Source: Microbacterium testaceum (GTDB lineage Bacteria > Actinomycetota > Actinomycetes > Actinomycetales > Microbacteriaceae). Taken from it: a DNA stretch of 64,000 bases. Position numbers and translations under genes: made by a program. This document shows positions 23,825 to 34,628 of this stretch, piece by piece. Under the pieces are notes generated by a model that saw nothing but the letters and a program-made list of their open reading frames with translations, ran no database searches and was not told the origin of the DNA. Where the stretch lies: NCBI RefSeq assembly GCF_029761935.1, contig NZ_CP121699.1, positions 1,364,001 to 1,428,000 on the forward strand, given 5' to 3'. The number at the start of each line of letters is the position of its first letter. Within the stretch, counting starts at the first letter, position 1.

Positions 23825-25102
23825 TCAGCCCTTGATGTAGGGCTTTCCGGCGGCCGCGGGCCCCCGGATCTGGCCGGCGAAACCCGCCACCGCGATGATC
23901 GTCACGATGTAGGGCAGCATGAGCATGAACTCGCTGGGGATCGGGGTGCGCAGCACGGTCAGCAGGTTCTGCAGGTTGGTCGCGAAGCCGAACAGCAGCG
24001 CCGCGAGCGTCGCGCGGATCGGGTCCCAGCGACCGAAGATGACGGCGGCGAGGGCGATGAAGCCGAGGCCGGCGGTCATCTCTTTGGTGAACTGCCCGAC
24101 CGAGACGAGAGTGAAGTACGCCCCGCCGATGCCGGCGATGGCGCCCGCGAGCGAGACGTTCCAGAAGCGGCTCGAGTTGACCTTGATGCCGACGGTGTCG
24201 GCGGCCTGGGGGTGCTCGCCGACCGCGCGCAGACGCAGGCCCCAGCGCGTGCGGTACAGGCCCCACGCGACCACGGCGACGACGGCGTACATCAGGTAGA
24301 CGATGAAGGTCTGGTTGAACAGCACCGGTCCGATGATCGGGATGTCGCCCAGCAGCGGGATCTCGATGCGGGGGAAACGCTCGGGGCGGTTCAGCACGTC
24401 TTCGTTCGGGACGAGCAGCGCACCGTAGAGGAAGCCGGTCAGACCCGTGACGAGCACGTTCAGCACGACACCGACGATCACCTGGTCGACGAGGTACTTG
24501 ATCGAGAACGCCGCGAGGACGAACGCGACGAGCACGCCGCCGACCATGGCCGCGACGAGCCCGAGGAAGGGATTGCGGGTGAGGGATGCCACGAGCGCGG
24601 CGCTGAACGCTCCGAACAGGAACTGCCCCTCGATCGCCACGTTCACGACACCGACGCGCTCGCCGATCACGCCGCCCAGGGCGCCGAAGATGAGCGGGAC
24701 CGAGAGCGAGAGCGCTCCGAACAGCAGACCGGTCACGGGGACCAGTCCGTCGGCCGCGGCCCACACCAAGAACGCGAAGACGGCCAGCGCGCCGAAGGCG
24801 ATCGGCAGCCAGAGCGGGGTGCGGCGGTAGCCTAAGGCATCCCAGACCGACCACGCGGTGAGCAGAACCAGCAGGACGAGCACGCTCCAGCTGGTGACCG
24901 CGGTGGGAACCGCGACGCTGCCGAGGTCGATGTCGGAGGCCGGGTCGCCGAGGCGGAAGGTGCTCTGTCCGTCGCGCGGGACGAGGGCGAACAGCAGGGC
25001 GAGCAGCACGGTCACGACCGCGAGGCTCACCGCCAGCTTGATGTGGCGCACACGCACCGTGGTCAACTGGATCGCGTCATCCGCGAGATGCGTCGCGGTC
25101 AT
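23825..25102 (-). CDS. Nucleoside-type ABC transporter permease (second)
   Basis: The 425-residue polytopic membrane protein is of the BPD_transp_2 family used with BMP-type binding proteins. It has hydrophobic spans along its length and the family text ERVGVVNVAIEGQFLFGAF. It pairs with the permease encoded just upstream; start and stop overlap by four bases. An N-terminal cytoplasmic stretch of about 20 residues precedes the first span. The link to cdd-deoA-add points to nucleosides as substrate. Confidence 0.92.
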   Translation of the reverse strand: MTATHLADDAIQLTTVRVRHIKLAVSLAVVTVLLALLFALVPRDGQSTFRLGDPASDIDLGSVAVPTAVTSWSVLVLLVLLTAWSVWDALGYRRTPLWLPIAFGALAVFAFLVWAAADGLVPVTGLLFGALSLSVPLIFGALGGVIGERVGVVNVAIEGQFLFGAFSAALVASLTRNPFLGLVAAMVGGVLVAFVLAAFSIKYLVDQVIVGVVLNVLVTGLTGFLYGALLVPNEDVLNRPERFPRIEIPLLGDIPIIGPVLFNQTFIVYLMYAVVAVVAWGLYRTRWGLRLRAVGEHPQAADTVGIKVNSSRFWNVSLAGAIAGIGGAYFTLVSVGQFTKEMTAGLGFIALAAVIFGRWDPIRATLAALLFGFATNLQNLLTVLRTPIPSEFMLMLPYIVTIIAVAGFAGQIRGPAAAGKPYIKG

Positions 25103-26423
25103 GCCGCCACCGCCTTCTTGGCCGCCTTGGCCCGGTCTTTGGCCGCGCGCTCGGCCTCGCTCTTGGGGAGGAAGAAGATCGTGCGCACCAGCGGCGGCGC
25201 CGCGATGAAGAGCACGATGAGGGCCTGCACGACGAGCACGATGTCGACCGGGATGCCCTGCGACGCCTGCATGGTGAACGAGCCCGACTTAAGGGCACCG
25301 AACAGGATGCCGGCGGCGAACACGCCCCACGGACGGCTGCGGCCGAGCAGGGCCACGGTGATGGCGTCGAAGCCGATGCCGGAGTCGATGAGGCCGTCGA
25401 AGCCCGTGGTCACCGCACCCTGGATCTGGTTCATGCCGGCGAGGCCCGCGAGGCCTCCGGCGAAGAGCATCGCGTAGACGTACATGCGGGGCACCGAGAT
25501 GCCCGCGGCGCGCGCGGCGTGGGGGTTCTCCCCCACCGCGCGGAGACGGAAGCCGAGGCTCGAGCGCTCCATGAGCCACCAGACGAAGACCGTCGCGGCG
25601 ATCACGAAGACGAAGCCGAGGTCGAGCAGCGGGAACTGGGGACCGAACAGCTCGGGGAACTGCGCGTTCGCTGGGCTGGCCGACGAAATCGGCTGGTCAC
25701 CGGCCGGGCGCTGCAGCAGGCCCGGAGTGCGCACCATCCACGTCACCAGGTAGTAGGCGACGTAGTTCAGCATGATCGTGAGGATGACCTCGTGCGCGCC
25801 GGTGCGCGCCTTCAGAAGACCCACGATCCCACCCCAGAGCGCTCCACCGGCGATACCGACGATGAGCGTCAGCGGCAGCTGGATGATCATCGGCAGGTCG
25901 AGGTTGAACGTGACGAGTCCGGCGAACGCGCACGCGATGAGGATCTGACCGCGCCCACCGATGTTGAACAGGCCGACGCGAAACGCCAGCGCGACGCCGA
26001 GACCGGCCGCGATCAGCGGAGCCGCGAACCCGAGGGTGTTCGTGAGGGGGCGGATCTGCGCACCGAAGTCGGCGACACGGGAATTGAACACGGCACCGCG
26101 GAACAACGCCTCGTACCCGCCGTACACCGAGTTCCAGATCGCGGCCAGCATGTCGCCGGGACGCGCGAAGAAGTACGCGGACGTCGTGCGCACCTGGTCG
26201 TTGGTGGCGGCCATCAGGATGCCGCCGACGATCATCGCCGCGACGACCGCGAGCACCGTGGTGATCCACGACGAACGCAGCAGCTCGGTGAGGAACTGGT
26301 TCGTGCGAGGCGGTGCCGGCGTCTCGGCCGGGGTGTGACCGGTCAGGGCACCGGATGCGGTCGGCAGCTGCTCGGGCGGGAGACCGGGGTTCCCGTTCGC
26401 GCCCGTGCTCGGGATGTGGCCGC

Positions 26424-26427
<4 letters not shown>
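25099..26427 (-). CDS. Nucleoside-type ABC transporter permease (first)
   Basis: The 442 residues have a proline-rich N-terminal tail of about 45 residues, then many membrane spans with the family pattern RVGLFNIGGRGQILIACA. It forms the membrane channel with the 23825-25102 protein. It overlaps both neighbours by four bases, so ATPase and both permeases are co-translated. The C-terminus is lysine/alanine-rich. Confidence 0.92.
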
Positions 26428-27941
<1,514 letters not shown>

Positions 27942-27948
27942 GCTGTGC

Positions 27949-27954
27949 ACCCTA
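27949..27954 (-). promoter_or_regulatory. Candidate leaderless -10 element of the ABC ATPase gene
   Basis: TAGGGT on the minus strand lies seven bases before ATG 27941, the same sequence and spacing as at manC. It would drive the ATPase-permease-cdd-deoA-add unit independently. Confidence 0.45.
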
Positions 27955-27982
27955 TTCGAAGACGTTAAGAAGACGGAAAGAA

Positions 27983-28172
27983 ACCGCGGTCGCTCGGACT
28001 CCTGGTCCGAGCGACCGCGGTTGTGATCTCAAAGGGCCTCAGGCCCGGGGGCCGCTCGGACTCCTGGTCCGAGCGACCGCGGTTGTGATCTCAAAGGGCC
28101 TCAGGCCCGGGGGCCGCTCGGACTCCTGGTCCGAGCGACCGCGGTTGTGATCTCAAAGGGCCTCAGGCCCGG
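27983..28172 (-). repeat. Triplicated 62-bp hairpin repeat between binding-protein and ATPase genes
   Basis: CGCTCGGACTCCTGGTCCGAGCG recurs at 27991, 28053 and 28115, an exact 62-bp period. The leftmost copy has a long stem (ACCGCGGTCGCTCGGAC against GTCCGAGCGACCGCGGT); the other two keep the inner stem. Each unit also contains GGGCCTGAGGCCC followed by TTT on the minus strand, which looks like an intrinsic terminator. The array lies directly after the binding-protein stop and probably limits transcription or protects the binding-protein mRNA. Confidence 0.85.
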
Positions 28173-28176
28173 GGCC

Positions 28177-29289
28177 TTACGGCGAGCTGGGCGAGGTGAC
28201 CTTCAGCGAACCCGAGACGATCTGCTCGCGCAGCGCCGACAGCTCGTCGGCGAGGCCGGCGGGCAGCGTGAACTTCGAGTTGAAGTCGGCCAGGCCGACG
28301 CCGTCGTTCTCGAGCGTGCCGACGTAGGGGGTCACGTCGAAGTCACCCTTGGCCGCCTGCGTGACCGAGTCGTACACGGCGGTGTCGATGCGCTTGAGGA
28401 TCGAGGTCAGCACCAGGTCCGACACGTTCGGGTCGGCCTTGGCGAGGTCGGAGTCCACACCGAGCATGACGCTCTTCGAGCCGCTGTCGCGGATCGCATC
28501 GGCGGCGCTGCTGTAGATCGGGCCACCGACGGGCAGGAGCACGTCGACACCCTGGTCGAGCAGACCCTGAGCAGCCTGCTTGGCCGCGTCGTTGGCGGCG
28601 AAGCCACCGGTGAACGAGCCGTTCTGCGCGGCGACGTCCCAGCCGAAGGTCTGGACGCTGGCGCTCTTGTCCTCGTCGTACTTCTTGACGCCGTCGACGA
28701 AGCCGTCCATGAAGATCGTGACGGGCGGGATCGGGATGCCACCGACGGTGCCGACCTTGTTCACGCCGTTCTCAGCCGAGTAGGCGGCGGCGGCATAGCC
28801 ACCGAGGTAAGCGGCCTGGACGGTGTCGAACAGCAGCGGCTTGATGTTCGGGGCGTCGGTCTTGCCGTCGTTGTCGGTGTCGGCACGGTCGTCAATGATC
28901 GCGTACTGCAGGTTCGGGTTGGCCTTGGCCGAAGCGACGGTGTCGGCGCTGAGCTTGAAGCCCACCGCGACGATGAACGTGCAGCCCTCGGCGACGAGGT
29001 TTTCGAGGTTCGGGGCGTAGTCGTTCGCCGAGCTGGACTCGACCTCGATCGCCTTGACGCCGAGCTCGCTCGCCGCCTTGTCGATGCCTTCCTTGGCCGA
29101 CTGGTTGAACGAGCGGTCGTTCCACCCACCGTCATCCGAGATGATGCAGGGGGTGAAGCCCTCGACGATGTCTCCCCCGGCAGCAGCGGTCGAGCCGTTG
29201 CTCTCGGGCGCAGCGCCGCAACCGGCGAGCAGCACGGCGGCGCCGAGCATGGCGAGACCGCTGACGACGGCCTTCTTCGTGGTCTTCAC
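28177..29289 (-). CDS. BMP-family nucleoside-binding lipoprotein of an ABC transporter
   Basis: The 370-residue extracellular binding protein has a signal peptide with lipobox LLAGC near residue 24, so it is lipid-anchored. The mature part starts with small polar residues and carries the BMP-type text GWNDRSFNQSAKEGI. The GTG at 29289 has GGAGGACC seven bases upstream and yields a clean signal peptide; longer upstream reading does not. It is separated from its ATPase gene by the triple hairpin array, which suggests higher expression than the membrane parts. Confidence 0.93.
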   Translation of the reverse strand: MKTTKKAVVSGLAMLGAAVLLAGCGAAPESNGSTAAAGGDIVEGFTPCIISDDGGWNDRSFNQSAKEGIDKAASELGVKAIEVESSSANDYAPNLENLVAEGCTFIVAVGFKLSADTVASAKANPNLQYAIIDDRADTDNDGKTDAPNIKPLLFDTVQAAYLGGYAAAAYSAENGVNKVGTVGGIPIPPVTIFMDGFVDGVKKYDEDKSASVQTFGWDVAAQNGSFTGGFAANDAAKQAAQGLLDQGVDVLLPVGGPIYSSAADAIRDSGSKSVMLGVDSDLAKADPNVSDLVLTSILKRIDTAVYDSVTQAAKGDFDVTPYVGTLENDGVGLADFNSKFTLPAGLADELSALREQIVSGSLKVTSPSSP

Positions 29290-29449
29290 GAATGGTCCTC
29301 CAAGACGGATGCCCCCAACGGGTTTGAGGGACGATCCCGTCACGTTACCTACTGTGTCGCCGCGCTTGCGCGCCGGGAGCCCCGCGCGCGGCAATGGTTA
29401 CAAAGACGCAATCTCGCGTCACGCCACCGCCACACACCCGGACATGCAC

Positions 29450-29484
29450 GAGACCGGATGCCACGAGGTGTGGCATCCGGTCTC
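29450..29484 (-). terminator. Terminator after manC, GGATGCC type
   Basis: GAGACCGGATGCCAC (29450-29464) pairs perfectly with GTGGCATCCGGTCTC (29470-29484) around five bases, a 15-bp stem, 23 bases beyond the manC stop. Confidence 0.8.
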
Positions 29485-29507
29485 AGAGGCGATCAGGGGG
29501 CGGGCGC

Positions 29508-30626
29508 CTAAAGGACGTCGCCGCGACCGGTGAGCTTCAGCGCGTCGACGACGCCCTTCACCCGCTGGGCGTTCTCGCTCGTGGTGACCAGCAGCGCGTC
29601 GGGGGTGTCGACGACCACGATGTCGCGCACGCCGATGAGGCTGATGACGCGCTTGGTCTGCGAGACGACGATGCCACTGGAGGCATCGGAGAGGACGCGG
29701 GCGTCCTCACCCAGGATCGCGAGCTCGTTGCGCCCGCCGGAGGAGTTGAGCTTCGACAGACTCGCGAAGTCGCCCACGTCGTCCCAGTCGAAGTGGCCGG
29801 GGATGACCGCGAGGCGTCCCTTCTCGGCGGCCGGTTCGGCGACGGAGTAGTCGATCGCGATCTTCTTCAGCCCCGGCCAGATGCGGTCGACGGCGGGGCC
29901 GCGACGGTCGCGGTCGTCCCAGGCCTCGGCTAGTTCGAGCAGGCCCGCGTGCAGCTCGGGCTCGTTGACGGCGAGTTCGGCGAGGAGCACATCGGCACGC
30001 GTGATGAACATGCCCGCGTTCCAAAGGTACGCGCGGTCGGCGAAGTACTCCTTCGCGGTGTCCAGGTCGGGCTTCTCCACGAAGCGTTCCACCAGGTAGG
30101 CCTCGGGAGCGCCGTCGACGATGAGCTCACCGGCCTGCTTGATGTAGCCGAACCCGACCGATGCTTCGGCGGGCTGGATGCCGATCGTGCAGATGTACCC
30201 CTCGCGGGCGACCGCGACGGCCTGACGCACGGCGAACTCGAACTGGCGAGTCTGACGGATGACATGGTCCGCCGCGAACGATCCGATGATGACGTCGGGC
30301 TCTCGGCGGACGAGGATCGCCGCGGCGAGGCCGATGGCCGCCGAGGAATCACGGGGCTCCGACTCGAGGAAGACGTTGTGGTCGGGGACCCCCGGGAGTT
30401 CCCGCTCGACGGCCGCCCGGTGCGCGCGACCGGTGACGACCGCGATACGCCCCTCGCCGGAGAGCGGGGCGAGCCGGTCCCACGTGTCGCGCAGCAACGT
30501 CTGACCCGAACCGGTCAGATCGTGGAGGAATTTCGGAGCGTCGGCACGGGAGAGAGGCCAGAGGCGGCTGCCGATCCCGCCGGCGGGGATCACGGCGTAG
30601 AAGTCGTCGATAACGGGGTCTGCCAT
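29508..30626 (-). CDS. manC: Mannose-1-phosphate guanylyltransferase
   Basis: The enzyme makes GDP-mannose from GTP and mannose-1-phosphate for glycan synthesis. The 372 residues have the nucleotidyltransferase signature AVIPAGGIGSRLWPLSR near the N-terminus and FVEKPD in the middle. It is the short form without a fused isomerase. The ATG at 30626 is preceded by TAGGGT at seven bases. It is divergent from sdhC and followed by a strong terminator, so it is monocistronic. Confidence 0.93.
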   Translation of the reverse strand: MADPVIDDFYAVIPAGGIGSRLWPLSRADAPKFLHDLTGSGQTLLRDTWDRLAPLSGEGRIAVVTGRAHRAAVERELPGVPDHNVFLESEPRDSSAAIGLAAAILVRREPDVIIGSFAADHVIRQTRQFEFAVRQAVAVAREGYICTIGIQPAEASVGFGYIKQAGELIVDGAPEAYLVERFVEKPDLDTAKEYFADRAYLWNAGMFITRADVLLAELAVNEPELHAGLLELAEAWDDRDRRGPAVDRIWPGLKKIAIDYSVAEPAAEKGRLAVIPGHFDWDDVGDFASLSKLNSSGGRNELAILGEDARVLSDASSGIVVSQTKRVISLIGVRDIVVVDTPDALLVTTSENAQRVKGVVDALKLTGRGDVL

Positions 30627-30633
30627 GGCTCCG

Positions 30634-30639
30634 ACCCTA
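30634..30639 (-). promoter_or_regulatory. Candidate leaderless -10 element of manC
   Basis: TAGGGT on the minus strand, seven bases before ATG 30626. Confidence 0.5.
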
Positions 30640-30708
30640 GCGGTCGCACCTGCGAACGCACGGGAGGTCGAGGCGGCGCCCACGGAGGGGTGAACGGCAT
30701 CCGATTTA

Positions 30709-30722
30709 TCTCGATGTCGAGA
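30709..30722. promoter_or_regulatory. Perfect palindrome in the manC/sdhC divergent region
   Basis: TCTCGATGTCGAGA is a 14-base perfect palindrome apart from its centre, of the kind bound by MarR-type dimers. No regulator gene is adjacent, so the partner is unknown. Confidence 0.35.
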
Positions 30723-30841
30723 GAGTGTTAGGCGACCCTCATCCCCGCCGTTCATAGCCCGGCCGTAGTATTCAATGGCGCCCGTGTGACGCTCGGGGCC
30801 CGTGCGAGGCCCCACACCGTGTTCGATCAGGGAGGACGACC

Positions 30842-31276
30842 GTGTCAGCACCAGCACGTGCCACGCCGTCGGTGAAAGAGACCACCTCGAAGAGGCCCCG
30901 CGGCACTCTGTACCGGGGCCGCGAAGGAATGTGGTCGTGGGTGCTTCACCGCATCACCGGTGTCGCCATCTTCTTCTTCCTTCTGGTGCACATCCTCGAC
31001 ACGGCGCTCATCCGCGTCTCACCCGAGGCCTACGACGCCGTCATCGGCACCTACAAGAACCCGATCATGGGTCTCGGCGAGGTGGCCCTGGTCGGTGCGA
31101 TCGCGTACCACGCGTTCAACGGCCTGCGCATCATCCTCGTGGACTTCTGGCCGTGGGCCACGCGCCACCAGCGTCAGCTGTGGTGGGGCGTTCTGGGCCT
31201 GTGGGTCGTCACGATGCTCGGGTTCACCCCGCGCCACCTGATCAACGTCTTCAGCGCCGTCACCGGGAGCCACTGA
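30842..31276 (+). CDS. sdhC: Succinate dehydrogenase cytochrome b556 subunit
   Basis: This is a membrane anchor of complex II. The 144 residues have three hydrophobic spans, the family text GMWSWVLHRITGVAIFFFL with heme-region histidines, and YHAFNGLRII. The GTG start at 30842 has GGGAGGACG upstream. Its stop touches the sdhD start (TGATG). It opens the sdhCDAB operon. Confidence 0.94.
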   Translation: MSAPARATPSVKETTSKRPRGTLYRGREGMWSWVLHRITGVAIFFFLLVHILDTALIRVSPEAYDAVIGTYKNPIMGLGEVALVGAIAYHAFNGLRIILVDFWPWATRHQRQLWWGVLGLWVVTMLGFTPRHLINVFSAVTGSH

Positions 31277-31734
31277 TGTCCGTCGCCCAAGAAGCCGCCA
31301 CGATCCCCGCCCCCCGCACGCCCAGCGTGCGCAAGAAGGGCTCCAACCTCGAGAAGTGGGGCTGGATCTACATGCGCGCCTCCGGCGTGCTGCTGATCGT
31401 CCTGATCTTCGGCCACCTCTTCGTCAACCTGATGACGGGCGAGGGCATCCACCAGATCGACTTCGCGTTCGTCGCGGGCAAGCTCGCCTCGCCGTTCTGG
31501 CAGTGGTGGGACGTGCTGATGCTCTGGCTCGCCCTCATCCACGGCGCCAACGGCATGCGCACCATCGTCAACGACTACGTCGGCAACGCGACCGTCCGCA
31601 AGATTCTCGTCGGATCGCTGTGGGTGTCGGCCGGATTCCTGATCCTGCTCGGCACGCTCGTCGTCTTCACCTTCGACCCCTGCCTCGGTGTGACCGAGAG
31701 CAGCTCCCTGTGGGACGTGTGCCAGGCGGCGTGA
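31276..31734 (+). CDS. sdhD: Succinate dehydrogenase hydrophobic membrane anchor subunit
   Basis: The 152 residues have three membrane spans, the histidine-bearing [11 protein letters not shown] and [15 protein letters not shown] motifs of the SdhD family, and a soluble N-terminal tail. With SdhC it binds heme and quinone. The ATG at 31276 overlaps the sdhC stop by one base. Confidence 0.92.
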   Translation: MSVAQEAATIPAPRTPSVRKKGSNLEKWGWIYMRASGVLLIVLIFGHLFVNLMTGEGIHQIDFAFVAGKLASPFWQWWDVLMLWLALIHGANGMRTIVNDYVGNATVRKILVGSLWVSAGFLILLGTLVVFTFDPCLGVTESSSLWDVCQAA

Positions 31735-31780
31735 GCCGGCGGCATCCCTTCTCTCCCCTGACAGCAGAGGTATTGCACAC

Positions 31781-33610
31781 GTGAGCACTCAGACCAGCTC
31801 GGACTCGATCGTCAAGGACGGCGTCCACTACCACCAGTTCGACGTCGTCATCGTCGGCGCCGGCGGCGCGGGCATGCGCGCGGCCATCGAGGCCGGCCCC
31901 GGCGCGAAGACCGCCGTCATCTCGAAGCTCTACCCCACGCGTTCGCACACCGGTGCGGCGCAGGGCGGCATGGCCGCAGCGCTGGCCAACGTCGAAGAGG
32001 ACTCCTGGGAGTGGCACACCTTCGACACCATCAAGGGCGGCGATTACCTCGTCGACCAGGATGCCGCCGAGATCCTCGCCAAAGAGGCCATCGATGCCGT
32101 CATCGACCTCGAGAACATGGGCCTGCCGTTCAACCGAACGCCCGAGGGCAAGATCGACCAGCGTCGCTTCGGCGGGCACACCGCCGACCACGGCAAGACG
32201 CCCGTGCGCCGCGCCTGCTACGCCGCCGACCGCACCGGCCACATGATCCTGCAGACGCTGTTCCAGAACTGCGTCAAGCTCGGCATCAACTTCTTCAACG
32301 AGTTCTACGTGCTCGATCTCATCACGGTGAAGGACGCCGCCGGCAAGACCCAGGTCGCCGGTGTCGTCGCCTACGACCTGGCGACCGGCGAACTGCACGT
32401 CTTCCAGTCCAAGGCCGTCGTCTTCGCGACCGGTGGGTTCGGCAAGATCTTCAAGACCACCTCCAACGCCCACACCCTCACCGGTGACGGCGTCGGCATC
32501 GTGTGGCGCAAGGGTCTGCCGCTCGAGGACATGGAGTTCTTCCAGTTCCACCCGACCGGTCTCGCCGGTCTCGGCATCCTGCTCACCGAGGGTGCTCGCG
32601 GTGAGGGCGCGATCCTGCGCAACGCGAGCGGTGAGCGCTTCATGGAGCGGTACGCCCCCACCATCAAGGACCTCGCTCCCCGCGACATCGTCGCGCGCTG
32701 CATGGTGCAGGAGGTGGCCGAGGGCCGCGGCGCCGGTCCCCACCGCGACTACGTGCTGCTGGACTGCACGCACCTGGGCGCCGAGGTGCTCGAGACCAAG
32801 CTCCCCGACATCACCGAGTTCGCCCGCACCTACCTGGGCGTCGACCCGGTGGTCGAGCCGGTGCCGGTCATGCCGACCGCGCACTACGCGATGGGCGGCA
32901 TCCCGACCAACATCAAGGCCGAGGTCCTCGCCGACAACGACACCGTCGTCCCGGGCCTCTACGCCGCCGGTGAGTGCGCGTGCGTCTCGGTGCACGGCTC
33001 GAACCGCCTGGGCACCAACTCGCTGCTCGACATCAACGTCTTCGGAAAGCGCGCCGGGCGCAACGCCGTCGAGTACGTCAAGACCGCGGACTTCGTGCCG
33101 CTCCCCGAAGACCCCGCCGCCGAGGTGCGCGGGCTCATCGAGGGTCTGCGCTCCAACAGCGGCACCGAGCGCATCGCGGTGCTCCGCAAGACGCTGCAGG
33201 ACGAGATGGACAAGGGCGCGCAGGTCTTCCGCACGCACGAGTCGCTGGCCCACGTCATGGACGTGATCGCCGACCTGCGCGAGCGCTACAAGAACATCCA
33301 CGTCGACGACAAGGGCAAGCGCTTCAACACCGACCTGCTCGAGGCCGTGGAGCTGGGCTTCCTGCTCGATCTCGCCGAGGTCGTCGTCTACTCCGCGCAG
33401 AACCGCGAAGAGAGCCGTGGCGGTCACATGCGCGACGACTTCCCCACGCGCGACGACGAGAACTACATGCAGCACACCATGGCGTACCTGTCGGGCGACC
33501 CCCACTCGTCGCACCCCGCCGATCACATCGAACTCGGCTGGAAGCCCGTGGTGTTCACCAAGAACGAGGCCGGGGAGCTGCGCTACCCGCCGCTGGAGAG
33601 GAAGTACTGA
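31781..33610 (+). CDS. sdhA: Succinate dehydrogenase flavoprotein subunit
   Basis: SdhA oxidises succinate to fumarate on covalent FAD. The 609 residues carry [18 protein letters not shown], the FAD-attachment histidine region [31 protein letters not shown] for substrate, and [20 protein letters not shown]. The start is GTG 31781. It is followed by sdhB one base later. Confidence 0.96.
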   Translation: MSTQTSSDSIVKDGVHYHQFDVVIVGAGGAGMRAAIEAGPGAKTAVISKLYPTRSHTGAAQGGMAAALANVEEDSWEWHTFDTIKGGDYLVDQDAAEILAKEAIDAVIDLENMGLPFNRTPEGKIDQRRFGGHTADHGKTPVRRACYAADRTGHMILQTLFQNCVKLGINFFNEFYVLDLITVKDAAGKTQVAGVVAYDLATGELHVFQSKAVVFATGGFGKIFKTTSNAHTLTGDGVGIVWRKGLPLEDMEFFQFHPTGLAGLGILLTEGARGEGAILRNASGERFMERYAPTIKDLAPRDIVARCMVQEVAEGRGAGPHRDYVLLDCTHLGAEVLETKLPDITEFARTYLGVDPVVEPVPVMPTAHYAMGGIPTNIKAEVLADNDTVVPGLYAAGECACVSVHGSNRLGTNSLLDINVFGKRAGRNAVEYVKTADFVPLPEDPAAEVRGLIEGLRSNSGTERIAVLRKTLQDEMDKGAQVFRTHESLAHVMDVIADLRERYKNIHVDDKGKRFNTDLLEAVELGFLLDLAEVVVYSAQNREESRGGHMRDDFPTRDDENYMQHTMAYLSGDPHSSHPADHIELGWKPVVFTKNEAGELRYPPLERKY

Positions 33611-33611
33611 G

Positions 33612-34397
33612 ATGGCATCCACCGTCATCGAACAGGTCGACACCTCGGACGAGGTCGCCGAGACCCCCGAGGACACCGGGATCCAGTCGTTCCTGGTCAC
33701 CTTCAACATCCGCCGCTTCGACCCCGAGGTCGACGACGAGCCGCGCTGGGTCGACTACGACGTGGAGCTCTACTCCACCGACCGCGTGCTCGACGCGCTG
33801 CACAAGATCAAGTGGGAGGTCGACGGCTCGCTGTCGTTCCGCCGCTCCTGCGCGCACGGCATCTGCGGATCGGATGCCATGCGCATCAACGGCCGCAACC
33901 GCCTCGCCTGCAAGACGCTGATCAAGGATCTCGACATCTCGCAGCCGATCTACGTCGAGGCCATCAAGGGTCTGCCCCTCGAGAAGGACCTCATCGTCGA
34001 CATGGAGCCGTTCTTCGCCTCCTACCGCGAGGTTCAGCCCTTCCTCATCTCGAACTCGAAGCCCGAGGCAGGCAAGGAGCGCGTGCAGTCGATCGTCGAC
34101 CGCGAGGTCTTCGACGACACCACCAAGTGCATCCTGTGCGCCGCGTGCACCTCGTCGTGCCCCGTGTTCTGGACCGACGGTCAGTACTTCGGCCCCGCCG
34201 CGATCGTCAACGCGCACCGCTTCATCTTCGACTCGCGCGACGACGCGGGCGATGTGCGCCTCGACATCCTCAACGACAAAGAGGGCGTGTGGCGCTGCCG
34301 CACCACCTTCAACTGCACCGAGGCGTGCCCCCGCGGCATCGAGGTCACCAAGGCCATCGCCGAGGTCAAGCAGGCCGTCCTCCGCGGCGGTCGCTGA
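33612..34397 (+). CDS. sdhB: Succinate dehydrogenase iron-sulfur subunit
   Basis: SdhB relays electrons from FAD to quinone. The 261 residues have the 2Fe-2S site SCAHGICGSDAM...LACKT and 4Fe-4S/3Fe-4S sites CILCAACTSSCP and CRTTFNCTEACPRGI. An acidic N-terminal extension of about 20 residues is present. ATG 33612 lies one base after the sdhA stop. It ends the operon. Confidence 0.96.
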   Translation: MASTVIEQVDTSDEVAETPEDTGIQSFLVTFNIRRFDPEVDDEPRWVDYDVELYSTDRVLDALHKIKWEVDGSLSFRRSCAHGICGSDAMRINGRNRLACKTLIKDLDISQPIYVEAIKGLPLEKDLIVDMEPFFASYREVQPFLISNSKPEAGKERVQSIVDREVFDDTTKCILCAACTSSCPVFWTDGQYFGPAAIVNAHRFIFDSRDDAGDVRLDILNDKEGVWRCRTTFNCTEACPRGIEVTKAIAEVKQAVLRGGR

Positions 34398-34447
34398 CCC
34401 TCAGCCTCTCGAACGGCGGGTGCGCCCGATCCCTGAGCTCGTCTCAC
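34398..34447. repeat. CCCTGAGC-type short repeats after sdhB
   Basis: CCCTCAGCCTCTCGA at 34398 and CCCTGAGCTCGTCTC at 34431 are related to the repeats at 1891 and 45120-45181. Confidence 0.45.
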
Positions 34448-34490
34448 GGGCCGGCGCCCCCGCCGTTCGGCGTTTCCGCCCTCCCTCCGC

Positions 34491-34554
34491 GCGCGAGTCC
34501 CCGAGATCCGTCGCTTCGGGCGTGGCCGAGGCGACATCTTCCGGCGACTCACGC
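34491..34554 (-). repeat. Palindromic element family E, copy 1
   Basis: This 64-bp element has ends GCGCGAGTCC and GGCGACTCACGC. Its reverse complement aligns end to end with the 64-bp copy at 52977, including an inner GTCGC...GCGAC stem. Confidence 0.78.
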
Positions 34555-34569
34555 GGGGGAAGAAGGGCC

Positions 34570-34610
34570 GGATGCCGTGGCTCCGCGGAACGGCCGAGGC
34601 CGCGGCATCC
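34570..34610 (+). terminator. sdh operon terminator of the GGATGCC type
   Basis: GGATGCCGTGGC pairs with GCCGCGGCATCC with small internal mismatches, between sdhB and the BrkB-type gene promoter. Confidence 0.6.
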
Positions 34611-34616
34611 ATTCAT

Positions 34617-34622
34617 TAGGCT
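34617..34622 (+). promoter_or_regulatory. Candidate leaderless -10 element of the BrkB-type gene
   Basis: TAGGCT, six bases, then the GTG at 34629. Confidence 0.5.
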
Positions 34623-34628
34623 TTTCCG

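Noticed and set aside
27983..28172. CRISPR array.
   Set aside because: The three units are contiguous 62-bp tandem repeats without spacers, and no cas genes are present.
30728..30741. DtxR/IdeR iron box upstream of sdhC (TTAGGCGACCCT).
   Set aside because: Only a few of the 19 consensus positions match and the dyad is poor.
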